Made by a program: the position numbers and the translations under genes. Positions 32,825 to 40,427 of a stretch of 64,000 bases of DNA are shown piece by piece. Under the pieces are notes generated by a model. That model made no database searches. It was not told the DNA's origin and saw only the letters and a program-made list of their open reading frames with translations. This DNA comes from Saccharothrix syringae. Lineage in GTDB: Bacteria; Actinomycetota; Actinomycetes; Mycobacteriales; Pseudonocardiaceae. Every line of letters begins with the position of its first letter. Position 1 is the stretch's first letter. The stretch is from assembly GCF_009498035.1 (NCBI RefSeq), contig NZ_CP034550.1, positions 8,432,001 through 8,496,000 of the forward strand, written 5' to 3'.

Positions 32825-33588
32825 AGCGGTGTCACGTACGCCCCGGCGATACCGCCGTCCACCAGGAAGTTCGACGCCGTGATGAACGAGGAGTCGTCGC
32901 TGGCCAGGAACGCCACCGCGGCCGCGATCTCCTCCGGCTCGGCGAACCGGCCCAGCGGCACGTGCACCAGCCGCCGCGCGGCGCGCTCCGGGTCCTTGGC
33001 GAACAGCTCGCGCAGCAGCGGCGTGTTCACCGGTCCGGGTGAGAGCGCGTTGACCCGCACGCCCTGCCGCGCGAACTGCACGCCCAGCTCGCGGCTCATC
33101 GCCAGCACGCCGCCCTTGGACGCGGTGTAGGAGATCTGCGAGGTCGCCGCGCCCATGGTCGCCACGAAGGACGCGGTGTTGATCACCGACCCCTTGCCGC
33201 GCTCCAGCATGTGCGGGATAGCGTACTTGCAGCACAGGTACACCGAGGTCAGGTTCACCTTCTGCACGCGGTCCCACGCCTCGATGCCCGTGGTGAGGAT
33301 CGAGTCGTCGTCCGGCGGCGAGATGCCCGCGTTGTTGAACGCCACGTCCAACCCGCCGTAGGTGTCCACAGCGGTCTGGAACAACGCGCGGACCTGCTCC
33401 TCGTCGGTCACGTCGACCTCGACGAACAGCCCGGACACCTCGTCGGCCGCCGCCTTGCCCGTCTCGGCGTCCACATCGGCCACGACGACCCGCGCGCCCT
33501 CCGCGGCCAGCCGCCGCGCCGACGCCAGGCCGATGCCGCTGCCACCGCCGGTCACCACGGCCACCCGGCCCTCAAGTCGCTGAACCAT
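32821..33588 (-). CDS. Short-chain dehydrogenase/reductase (SDR)
   Basis: 255-residue classical SDR: TGGGSGIG cofactor motif near the N-terminus, NNAG, catalytic YTASK and SPGPVNTPL. An Asp after the second strand (VVVADVD) favours NAD(H). ATG 33588 follows GGGGAG. The gene begins 12 nt after the aldehyde dehydrogenase stop. In the amine pathway it could oxidise an alcohol or hydroxy-acyl intermediate; the precise step is unknown. Confidence 0.9.
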   Translation of the reverse strand: MVQRLEGRVAVVTGGGSGIGLASARRLAAEGARVVVADVDAETGKAAADEVSGLFVEVDVTDEEQVRALFQTAVDTYGGLDVAFNNAGISPPDDDSILTTGIEAWDRVQKVNLTSVYLCCKYAIPHMLERGKGSVINTASFVATMGAATSQISYTASKGGVLAMSRELGVQFARQGVRVNALSPGPVNTPLLRELFAKDPERAARRLVHVPLGRFAEPEEIAAAVAFLASDDSSFITASNFLVDGGIAGAYVTPL

Positions 33589-33600
33589 GCCTCTCCCCAC

Positions 33601-34959
33601 TCAGTGCGCGATGAAGACGTTCTTGGTCTCGGTGAACGCGTCGAGCGCGTCGGGCCCCAGCTCCCGGCCCAGCCCGGACTGCTTGAACCCGCCGAACGGC
33701 GTCCAGTACCGCACCGACGAGTGCGAGTTCACCGACAGGTTCCCGGCCTCCACGGCCCGCGACACGCGCAGCGCGCGCCCGACGTCGCGCGTCCAGATCG
33801 ACCCGGACAGCCCGAACGCGCTGTCGTTGGCCAACCGCACGGCGTCCTCCTCGTCGGTGAACGGCAGCACCGCCACCACCGGGCCGAACACCTCCTCCAC
33901 GGCCACCGGGTCGGTCGGCGCGACCGGCGCGAGCACCGTGGGCGGGAACCAGAAGCCGGGCCCGTCGGGCGCCGCCCCGCGGAACGCCACCGGCGCGTCC
34001 GGCGGCACGTAGGAGGCCACCTTCTCGCGGTGCGCGGCGGAGATCAGCGGCCCCATCTCGGTGGCCTCGTCGCCCGGCTCGCCGACCACGACGCCCTTGA
34101 CCGCGGGTTCCAGCAGCTCCATGAACCGGTCGTAGGCCGACGCCTGGACCAGGATGCGCGAGCGCGCGCAGCAGTCCTGCCCGGCGTTGTCGAACACCCC
34201 GTACGGCGCGGTCGCCGCGGCCCGCTCCAGGTCCGCGTCGGCGAACACGATGTTGGCGGACTTGCCGCCCAGCTCCAGGGTGACCCGCTTGACCTGCTCC
34301 GCGCACCCGGCCATGACCCGCCTGCCGACCCGGGTGGACCCGGTGAACACGACCTTGCGCACGGCCGGGTGCGTGACGAACCGCCACCCCACCACGTCCC
34401 CGGCGCCCGGCAGCACCTGGAACACGTCCTCGGGGATGCCCGCCTCCCGCGCCAGCTCGGCCAGCCGCAGCGCGGTCAGCGGCGTCAGCTCGGCGGGCTT
34501 GAGCACCACGGTGTTCCCGGCGGCGAGCGCGGGCGCGAAGCCCCAGCCGGCGATGGGCATGGGGAAGTTCCACGGCACGATCACGCCGACGACGCCCACG
34601 GGCTCGCGGAAGGTGACGTCCCACCCGCCCGGCACCGGGATCTGCCTGCCGAACAGCCGCTCGGGCGCGGCCGAGTAGTAGTGCAGCACGTCGCGGACGT
34701 TGCCCGCCTCCCAGCGCGCGTTGCCGATGGTGTGCCCGGCGTTGAGCACCTCCAGCGCGGCCAGCTCCTCCACCGCGCCGTCGACCGCGTCGGCGAACCG
34801 CCGCAGCAGCCGCGCCCGGTCGGCGGGCGCCACCTCCCGCCACGCGGGCCACGCGCGGGCCGCGCGGTCGATCGCGGCGTCGGTCTCCTCCGGGGAGGCC
34901 AGGGGCACCGACCGCACCACCTCCCCGGTGGCCGGGTTGATCACGTCGTACGCGGTCAT
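33601..34959 (-). CDS. NAD(P)-dependent aldehyde dehydrogenase of amine catabolism
   Basis: 452-residue ALDH. Catalytic Glu lies in LELGGKSANIVF and the nucleophile Cys in NAGQDCCARSRI; PWNFPMPIAGW and the FGPVVAVLPF motif are also present. It is of the type that oxidises gamma-glutamyl-amine aldehydes (PuuC-like) in clusters with a glutamine-synthetase-like ligase. ATG 34959 overlaps the amidohydrolase stop by 4 nt (ATGA). The expected substrate is the aldehyde of a gamma-glutamylated ethanolamine or polyamine. Confidence 0.92.
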   Translation of the reverse strand: MTAYDVINPATGEVVRSVPLASPEETDAAIDRAARAWPAWREVAPADRARLLRRFADAVDGAVEELAALEVLNAGHTIGNARWEAGNVRDVLHYYSAAPERLFGRQIPVPGGWDVTFREPVGVVGVIVPWNFPMPIAGWGFAPALAAGNTVVLKPAELTPLTALRLAELAREAGIPEDVFQVLPGAGDVVGWRFVTHPAVRKVVFTGSTRVGRRVMAGCAEQVKRVTLELGGKSANIVFADADLERAAATAPYGVFDNAGQDCCARSRILVQASAYDRFMELLEPAVKGVVVGEPGDEATEMGPLISAAHREKVASYVPPDAPVAFRGAAPDGPGFWFPPTVLAPVAPTDPVAVEEVFGPVVAVLPFTDEEDAVRLANDSAFGLSGSIWTRDVGRALRVSRAVEAGNLSVNSHSSVRYWTPFGGFKQSGLGRELGPDALDAFTETKNVFIAH

Positions 34960-35660
34960 CGCACTCCTCCGTCGCGGGCGGCGCCGACCAGGGCGGCGAA
35001 CAGGCGGTCGTCCTCGCCGGCGACCTCGGGGTGGGACTGCACGCCGAGCACGAACCGCGCGCCCGGCAGCTCGACCGCCTCGGCGGTGCCGTCCGGTGCC
35101 CTGGCCACCACCCGCAGGCCGGTGCCCACCGCGTCCAGGGCCTGGTGGTGGTGGCAGTGCACGGTGGTCGCCAGGCCGACGACCGAGGCCAGCACCGACC
35201 CCGGCGCCACCGCGATCCCGGTGTGCCCGAACACCCCGGGCGCCGGGTTGTGGCCGTCGACGTGCTGGACCAGCGTGCCGCCGAGCGCCACGTTGAGCAC
35301 CTGCATCCCGCGGCACACCGCGAGCACCGGCAGGTCGAGCTTGAGCGCCGCGCGGGCCAGGTCCAGCTCGACGGCGTCCCGCTCGGGCCGCGCCGGCCCG
35401 GTGCGCGGGTCGCGGGGCCTGCCGTAGCGGGCGGGGTCCACGTCCGCGCCGCCGGAGAGCACCAGGCCGTCGAGGAAGGCGAGGCCGTCGGCGTCCCACT
35501 CCCCGACCGGCGGCAGCAGCACGGGGTTGCCGCCACCGCGCACCACCGCGTCGAGGTAGTCGCGGTGCAGCACGGCCGCCTCGACGTCCCACACGCCGAA
35601 CGCGGTGCGCTCCAGGTAGGTGGTGACGCCGATCAGCGGCCTAGAGCCGTTCGAAGCCAC
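34956..35660 (-). CDS. Class I glutamine amidotransferase-like gamma-glutamyl hydrolase (PuuD-like)
   Basis: 234-residue peptidase C26-type enzyme. Nucleophile Cys is in LAVCRGMQVLN, and the catalytic His-Glu pair is in GVQSHPEVAGED. The N-terminus LIGVTTYLERTAFGVWDVEA is typical of gamma-glutamyl-GABA hydrolase PuuD and relatives. GTG 35660 overlaps the 3' end of the ligase gene by 20 nt. It should release free glutamate and the oxidised amine after the ligase and dehydrogenase steps. Confidence 0.9.
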   Translation of the reverse strand: MASNGSRPLIGVTTYLERTAFGVWDVEAAVLHRDYLDAVVRGGGNPVLLPPVGEWDADGLAFLDGLVLSGGADVDPARYGRPRDPRTGPARPERDAVELDLARAALKLDLPVLAVCRGMQVLNVALGGTLVQHVDGHNPAPGVFGHTGIAVAPGSVLASVVGLATTVHCHHHQALDAVGTGLRVVARAPDGTAEAVELPGARFVLGVQSHPEVAGEDDRLFAALVGAARDGGVR

Positions 35661-36981
35661 GGACGCGCTCCCAGTCGGTCACCGCGGCGTCGAAGGCGGC
35701 CATCTCCACCCGCGCCGCGTTGAGGTAGTGGTCGACCACGTCCTGGCCGAACGCCTCCCGGGCGATCTCGCTGCGCGCCAGCAGGGACGCGGCGTCGCGC
35801 AGCGTGGTCGGCACGGTGGGCCGGTCGGAGGCGTAGGCGTTGCCGACGAACTCCTCCTCCAGCGGCAGCCCGTTGTCCAGGCCGTGCAGGCCCGCCGCGA
35901 TCAGCGCGGCGATCGCCAGGTACGGGTTGACGTCCGCGCCGGGCACCCGGTTCTCGAACCGCAGCGACCGGCCGTGCCCGACCACGCGCAGCGAGCACGT
36001 CCGGTTGTCGCGGCCCCACGCCACCGCGGTCGGCGCGAAGCTGCCGCGCACGAACCGCTTGTAGGAGTTGATGTTCGGGGCGAGGAAGTAGGTGAGTTCG
36101 CGCAACGCGGCCAGTTGGCCGGCGAGGAAGTGCCGCATCACCTCGGACATGCCCTCGCCCTCGGCGAAGACCAGCTCGTCGTCCGCGCCGCGCAGGCTGA
36201 GGTGGATGTGGCAGGAGCTGCCCTCGCGCTCGTTGTACTTGGCCATGAACGTCAGGGACCGGCCGTGCTGCGCCGCGATCTCCTTGGCGCCGGTCTTGTA
36301 GAGGCTGTGGTTGTCGCACGTGGTCAGCGCGTCGGTGTAGCGGAACGCGATCTCGTGCTGGCCGGGGTTGCACTCGCCCTTGGCGGACTCGACCACCATG
36401 CCCGCGCCCGCCATGTGGTTGCGGATGGCGCGCAGCAGCGGTTCCACCCGCGCGGTGCCGAGCAGCGAGTAGTCCACGTTGTACTGGTTGGCCGGGGTGA
36501 GGCCGCGGTAGCCGCGGTCCCACGCCTGCTCGTAGGTGTCGTTGAAGACGATGAACTCCAGCTCGGTGCCCGCGAACGCGCGCAGGCCCCGTTCGGCCAG
36601 GCGGTCGAGCTGGCGCTTGAGCACCTGGCGCGGCGAGACGGAGACCGGTTCGCCGTCCTCGGTCACGATGTCGCACAGCACCATGGCGGTGCCCTCGTGC
36701 CACGGGACGCGGCGCAGCGTGGACAGGTCGGGCTTCATCACCAGGTCGCCGTAACCCCGGTCCCAGGACGAGGTGGCGTAGCCGCCGACGGTGTTCATCT
36801 CCACGTCGACGGCCAGCAGGTAGTCGCAGCCCTCGGCGGCGTGCTCCAGCACCTCGTCGAGGAAGTAGCGGGCGGCGCAGCGCTTGCCCTGGAGGCGTCC
36901 CTGCATGTCGACGACGGCGACGAGCACCGTGTCCACCTCACCCGAGTCCACGAGCACGCGCAACTCCTCCACGGCGAGCAT
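35641..36981 (-). CDS. Glutamine-synthetase-like gamma-glutamylamine ligase (GlnA4/PuuA type)
   Basis: 446-residue glutamine synthetase family ligase. Signatures are FAGTELEFIVFND, ESAKGECNPGQHEIAFRY, the nucleotide-binding FMAKYNEREGSSCHIHLSL and the FENRVPGADVNPYLAI segment. The context (PuuC- and PuuD-like enzymes plus an ethanolamine-type permease) argues for a gamma-glutamyl-amine ligase, not for ammonia assimilation; similarity to the S. coelicolor gamma-glutamylethanolamide synthetase GlnA4 is likely. ATG 36981 is preferred (AAGG 8 nt upstream); GTGs at 36987 and 36990 are alternatives. Confidence 0.87.
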   Translation of the reverse strand: MLAVEELRVLVDSGEVDTVLVAVVDMQGRLQGKRCAARYFLDEVLEHAAEGCDYLLAVDVEMNTVGGYATSSWDRGYGDLVMKPDLSTLRRVPWHEGTAMVLCDIVTEDGEPVSVSPRQVLKRQLDRLAERGLRAFAGTELEFIVFNDTYEQAWDRGYRGLTPANQYNVDYSLLGTARVEPLLRAIRNHMAGAGMVVESAKGECNPGQHEIAFRYTDALTTCDNHSLYKTGAKEIAAQHGRSLTFMAKYNEREGSSCHIHLSLRGADDELVFAEGEGMSEVMRHFLAGQLAALRELTYFLAPNINSYKRFVRGSFAPTAVAWGRDNRTCSLRVVGHGRSLRFENRVPGADVNPYLAIAALIAAGLHGLDNGLPLEEEFVGNAYASDRPTVPTTLRDAASLLARSEIAREAFGQDVVDHYLNAARVEMAAFDAAVTDWERVRGFERL

Positions 36982-37108
36982 CCGCACCACCTTCAAAGGT
37001 ATGACAGCGACCCATTGGACCGGCCCATCTTGGCACCAACGTGTGAACTGCGCCACCACTCGGGCGGAGGAGGACGAACGCGCACGGCGGTGGGATTGAG
37101 GAACGGCG

Positions 37109-37616
37109 ATGGGACGAGGCGGCGTGCTGGTCACGGGCACGGCGGTCCGGCGCCGCGTGGACCTCCCTCCGCCCGGCCACCTTCGCCGCCAACGCCCTCG
37201 CATGGGCCGAGCAGGCCCGGGGTGGTGCGCGAACCGCACGGCGCCGCCGCCACCTCGCCGCTCCACGAGGACGACCTCGCGGCGGTGGCGGTGCGCGCGC
37301 TCACCGACGACGGGCACGCGGGCCGACCGGCCCCGAGTCGCCGCCCCGGGCCGGGCAGGTGCGCGTGATCGGCGAGGTGATCGGCCACCCGGTCCTCTGG
37401 GACGAGGCGCCCGAATCCGAGGCGCGGCAACGGATGCTCGCGCGCGGCCGGCCCGCCGGGGTCGCCGAGGGCGTGCCGCGGGCCCGGGCCGGGCTGGTGG
37501 ACCACCCCGAACCGGTCACCACCGCCGTGCGGGACATCACCGGGTCGCCGGCCCGGCCGTTCCGCTCGTGGGTCGCCGGGCACGCGGCCGCGTTCCTCCC
37601 GCAGCCCACCCGTTGA
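37109..37616 (+). pseudogene. Decayed NmrA-like NAD(P)-binding protein gene
   Basis: Fragments of one NAD(P)H-binding/NmrA-family protein occur in order but in different frames: Rossmann start MGRGGVLVTGTAV (about 37109-37147), WTSLRPATFAANALAWAEQ (37158-37214), VVREPHGAAATSPLHEDDL plus AVAVRALTDDGHAGRP (37222-37338), then GQVRVIGEVIGHPV to the end WVAGHAAAFLPQP (37350-37616). About a hundred codons are missing after the Rossmann start. A GAGGA ribosome site remains. The rest of the 36982-37682 gap contains the ligase and permease promoter regions and nothing else recognised. Confidence 0.8.
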
Positions 37617-37682
37617 CACCGTCGAGTGATCCAGGCCACCCTCGCCCAAAGGAGCGCGTCTGACCCATTAGAGGGAGCGCAG

Positions 37683-39098
37683 ATGGCCAAGCACGTCGAG
37701 TACGAGAAGGTGGGCAGCGACTACCTGGAGCACCGGCAGCTCAAGCGCGGCGCCGCGGGGTGGGTGCTGCTGGCGGGGCTCGGGGTCTCCTACGTCATCT
37801 CCGGCGACTTCGCCGGGTGGAACTTCGGGCTGGAGCAGGGCGGCTGGGGCGGCCTGCTGGTGGCGACGGTGCTGATGGGCGCCATGTACACGTGCATGGT
37901 GTTCGGCCTGGCCGAGCTGGCCGCCGCGCTGCCCGTGGCGGGCGGCGGGTACGGGTTCGCCCGGCGCGCGCTCGGCCCCCTCGGCGGGTTCGCCACCGGC
38001 GTCGCGATCCTCATCGAGTACGCCATGGCGCCCGCGGCCATCGCGGTGTTCATCGGCGGCTACGTGGAGACGCTGGGGCTGTTCGGGCTGACCAACTCGT
38101 GGCCCGTGTACCTGGTGTGCTTCATCGTCTTCATCGGCGTCCACCTGTACGGCGTGGGCGAGGCGCTGCGGCTGATGTTCGTCATCACCGGTGTCGCCGT
38201 GGTGGCGCTGGCGGTGTTCGTGATCGGCATGGTGCCGTCGTTCGACTCGGCCAAGCTGTTCGACGTGGCCGACGGCGGTTTCCTGCCGTTCGGGGTGGCG
38301 GGCGCGCTCGGCGCGCTGGTCTACGCCATCTGGTTCTTCCTCGGCGTGGAGGGCGTCCCGGTGGCGGCGGAGGAGGCGCGCGACCCGAAGCGGGACATGC
38401 CGCGCGGCATCATCGGCGCGATGGTGGTGCTGCTGGTGTTCGCGGGCGCCATCCTGGTGCTGGCGCCGGGCGGTGCCGGGTCGGAGGCGCTGAAGGCGTC
38501 GGACAACCCGCTGCCCGACGCGGCGCGCGCGGCGTACGGCGACGGCAGCGTGCTGGCGCAGATCGTGAACTACGTCGGCCTGGCCGGGTTGGTGGCGAGC
38601 TTCTTCTCGCTGATCTTCGCCTACTCGCGGCAGCTCTTCGCGCTGTCCCGGGCCGGCTACCTGCCCAGGTGGCTGTCGCGCACCAGCAGGCGCAAGACGC
38701 CGCACCTCGCACTGGTCGTCCCGGGCGTCCTCGGCTTCCTGCTGGCGGCGATCACCCAGGACGGCGCGCAGCTGATCAACATCGCGGTGTTCGGCGCGGC
38801 GCTGTCGTACGTGCTGATGATGGTGTCGCACATCGTGCTGCGCGTCCGCGAGCCCGGGTTGGAGCGCCCGTACCGCACCCCCGGCGGTGTGGTGACGACC
38901 GGCATCGCCCTGGTGCTCGCCGTGGCGGCGGTGGTGGCGACGTTCTTCGTGGACGAGCTGGCGGCGGGCATCACCGCGGGCATCGTCGTGGTGGCGCTGG
39001 CGTACTTCTGGTTCTACAGCCGCCACCACCTCGTGGCGTCGGCGCCCGAGGAGGAGTTCGCCGCGATCGCCCAGGCCGAACGCGAGCTCAAGGACTGA
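37683..39098 (+). CDS. eat: Ethanolamine-type APC superfamily permease
   Basis: 471-residue membrane transporter with about 12 helices. The N-terminus LKRGAAGWVLLAGLGVSYV followed by ISGDFAGWNFGLEQGGWGG is characteristic of the ethanolamine permease family; the FLGVEGVPVAAEEARDPKRD segment and FSLIFAYSRQLFALSRAGYLP are APC signatures. ATG 37683 follows GAGGGAG; upstream starts lack conservation. The gene is divergent from the ligase operon and separated from it by the pseudogene remnant. Uptake of ethanolamine or a similar amine is predicted. Confidence 0.88.
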   Translation: MAKHVEYEKVGSDYLEHRQLKRGAAGWVLLAGLGVSYVISGDFAGWNFGLEQGGWGGLLVATVLMGAMYTCMVFGLAELAAALPVAGGGYGFARRALGPLGGFATGVAILIEYAMAPAAIAVFIGGYVETLGLFGLTNSWPVYLVCFIVFIGVHLYGVGEALRLMFVITGVAVVALAVFVIGMVPSFDSAKLFDVADGGFLPFGVAGALGALVYAIWFFLGVEGVPVAAEEARDPKRDMPRGIIGAMVVLLVFAGAILVLAPGGAGSEALKASDNPLPDAARAAYGDGSVLAQIVNYVGLAGLVASFFSLIFAYSRQLFALSRAGYLPRWLSRTSRRKTPHLALVVPGVLGFLLAAITQDGAQLINIAVFGAALSYVLMMVSHIVLRVREPGLERPYRTPGGVVTTGIALVLAVAAVVATFFVDELAAGITAGIVVVALAYFWFYSRHHLVASAPEEEFAAIAQAERELKD

Positions 39099-39104
39099 CA
39101 CCAC

Positions 39105-39137
39105 CGGTCCGGGTGGTTTTCCCCACCACCCGGACCG
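39105..39137. terminator. Terminator after the permease gene
   Basis: 13-bp perfect stem (39105-39117 with 39125-39137) and a 7-nt T/C-rich loop, starting 7 nt after the permease stop. Confidence 0.78.
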
Positions 39138-39219
39138 ATTCCCCCGATCGTGGAATCAAGTTCCGCTCCGCCACGGGAATACCTCCTTCACGGTGCCAAA
39201 GAGTGAGGAGGAACAAGCA

Positions 39220-39681
39220 ATGACACCCAAGACGGTTGCGGTCGCCACGGCCATCGCTGCACTGTTCGTCACCACCAGCACGGCCACCGCCGCGCCCACG
39301 TACGACCAGTCGGTGCTGACGCTGACCAACCAGGAGCGGACCGCGGCCGGGTGTCCGGCACTGTCCTCGAACGACCAGCTGATCGCCGCGGCCAAGCGCC
39401 ACAACGACGAAATGGCCGCCACGGGCAACTTCAGCCACACCGGCGTGGACGGCAGCACCCCCGCGCAACGGGTCAGCGAAGCGGGCTACCCCTTCCGCAC
39501 GACGGCCGAGAACATCGCCGCGGGGCAGCGGACGCCGGAGGAGGTGGTGCGCGACTGGATGGCGAGCGAGGGCCACCGGGCCAACATCCTCAACTGCGAG
39601 CTGCGCGAGCTGGGGGTGGCCTACGCGGTGGACGCGGGTGGGCGTTCCTACTGGACCCAGGAGTTCGGCGTGCGGCAGTAG
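39220..39681 (+). CDS. Secreted CAP/SCP domain protein
   Basis: 153-residue exported protein. Signal peptide 1-25 (VATAIAALFVTTSTATA). The CAP domain (about 30-153) has LTLTNQERTAAGCPAL, AAAKRHNDEMAATGNFSHTGVDG (first His motif), ENIAAGQRTPEEVVRDWMAS and GHRANILNCELRELGV. ATG 39220 follows GAGGAGG. Such CAP proteins are cell-surface or secreted with various or unknown activities. It ends 3 nt before the stop of the convergent LRR frame. Confidence 0.9.
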   Translation: MTPKTVAVATAIAALFVTTSTATAAPTYDQSVLTLTNQERTAAGCPALSSNDQLIAAAKRHNDEMAATGNFSHTGVDGSTPAQRVSEAGYPFRTTAENIAAGQRTPEEVVRDWMASEGHRANILNCELRELGVAYAVDAGGRSYWTQEFGVRQ

Positions 39682-39684
39682 CTT

Positions 39685-40425
39685 TCACTTGCCGTCCCAC
39701 TGGACCACTTCGCTGCCCTCGCCGAGCAGGTCGGCCCCGACCACCTTGGTCAGCATCCCCTCCACCATGACCCGCAACCCGCGGCGGCCCGCGAACGCGG
39801 CCAGGTTGACCGGGCTGCCCTGGGTGAAGCGGATCTCGCGGAGGTTCGGGAGCCGGGCGACCGGTTCCAGGGAGCGGACGTCGCGCGCCGAGCTCAACGT
39901 CAGCCTCGACAGCCGACGCAAGGTGGCCAGGGACCGCAGGTCGAACACCATGGTGCCGGTCAGGTCGAGCACCACCAGGTTCTCCAGGGCGGCGACCGGG
40001 CCGAGGTCGAGGGTGCCGCAGTCGCGGAGGGCCAGGCGCTCCAGCGTCCCGGCCCACCACCCGATCTCGTCGACGTCCACCAGGTGCAGGCGCTCCAGCC
40101 GCAGCTCCACCGGCCCGGCCAGGAACGCCAGCGATTGCAGGCCGTGCAGCTCCGGGACCCTCGTCAGCTTCACCACCCGCAGTCGCCAGCCCCGCGCCAG
40201 GACGCGGAGCTCGGCGGGGTCGCAGCCGCCGATCAGGTGCAGGTGCTCCAGAGCCGGCACCCGACGCGGCCCGGGCAGGCCCGTGATCCGCTCGGCGGTG
40301 ACGCGGAGCGAGCGCAACGAGGTGAACCCGCCGAGGGGCGACAGGTCCAGTCGGCGCGGGTGCACGAGCCGCAGGTGCGTCAACCCGGGTGTCCGCAGGG
40401 TGCCCAGGTCGACGTCCTCGCTCAT
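39685..40425 (-). CDS. Leucine-rich-repeat frame, likely C-terminal half of the NACHT gene
   Basis: 246 readable residues from ATG 40425, made of leucine-rich repeats (for example LTHLRLVHPRRLDLSPLGGF, LENLVVLDLTGTMVFDLRSL, LRRLSRLTLSS). The reading frame is open further upstream to about 40510 with LRR-like sequence (QVEVLTLTMSEDVDLGTL), in which the true protein probably continues from the NACHT gene. The NACHT frame stops at 40428, after a change of frame around 40507-40511. As an alternative, ATG 40425 with GAGGTG 9 nt upstream could start a separate, translationally coupled protein. Confidence 0.75.
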   Translation of the reverse strand: MSEDVDLGTLRTPGLTHLRLVHPRRLDLSPLGGFTSLRSLRVTAERITGLPGPRRVPALEHLHLIGGCDPAELRVLARGWRLRVVKLTRVPELHGLQSLAFLAGPVELRLERLHLVDVDEIGWWAGTLERLALRDCGTLDLGPVAALENLVVLDLTGTMVFDLRSLATLRRLSRLTLSSARDVRSLEPVARLPNLREIRFTQGSPVNLAAFAGRRGLRVMVEGMLTKVVGADLLGEGSEVVQWDGK

Positions 40426-40427
40426 CG

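Noticed and set aside
35641..36981. Housekeeping glutamine synthetase (glnA)
   Set aside because: Its operon partners (PuuC- and PuuD-like, SDR, GntR) and the divergent ethanolamine-type permease indicate an amine ligase.
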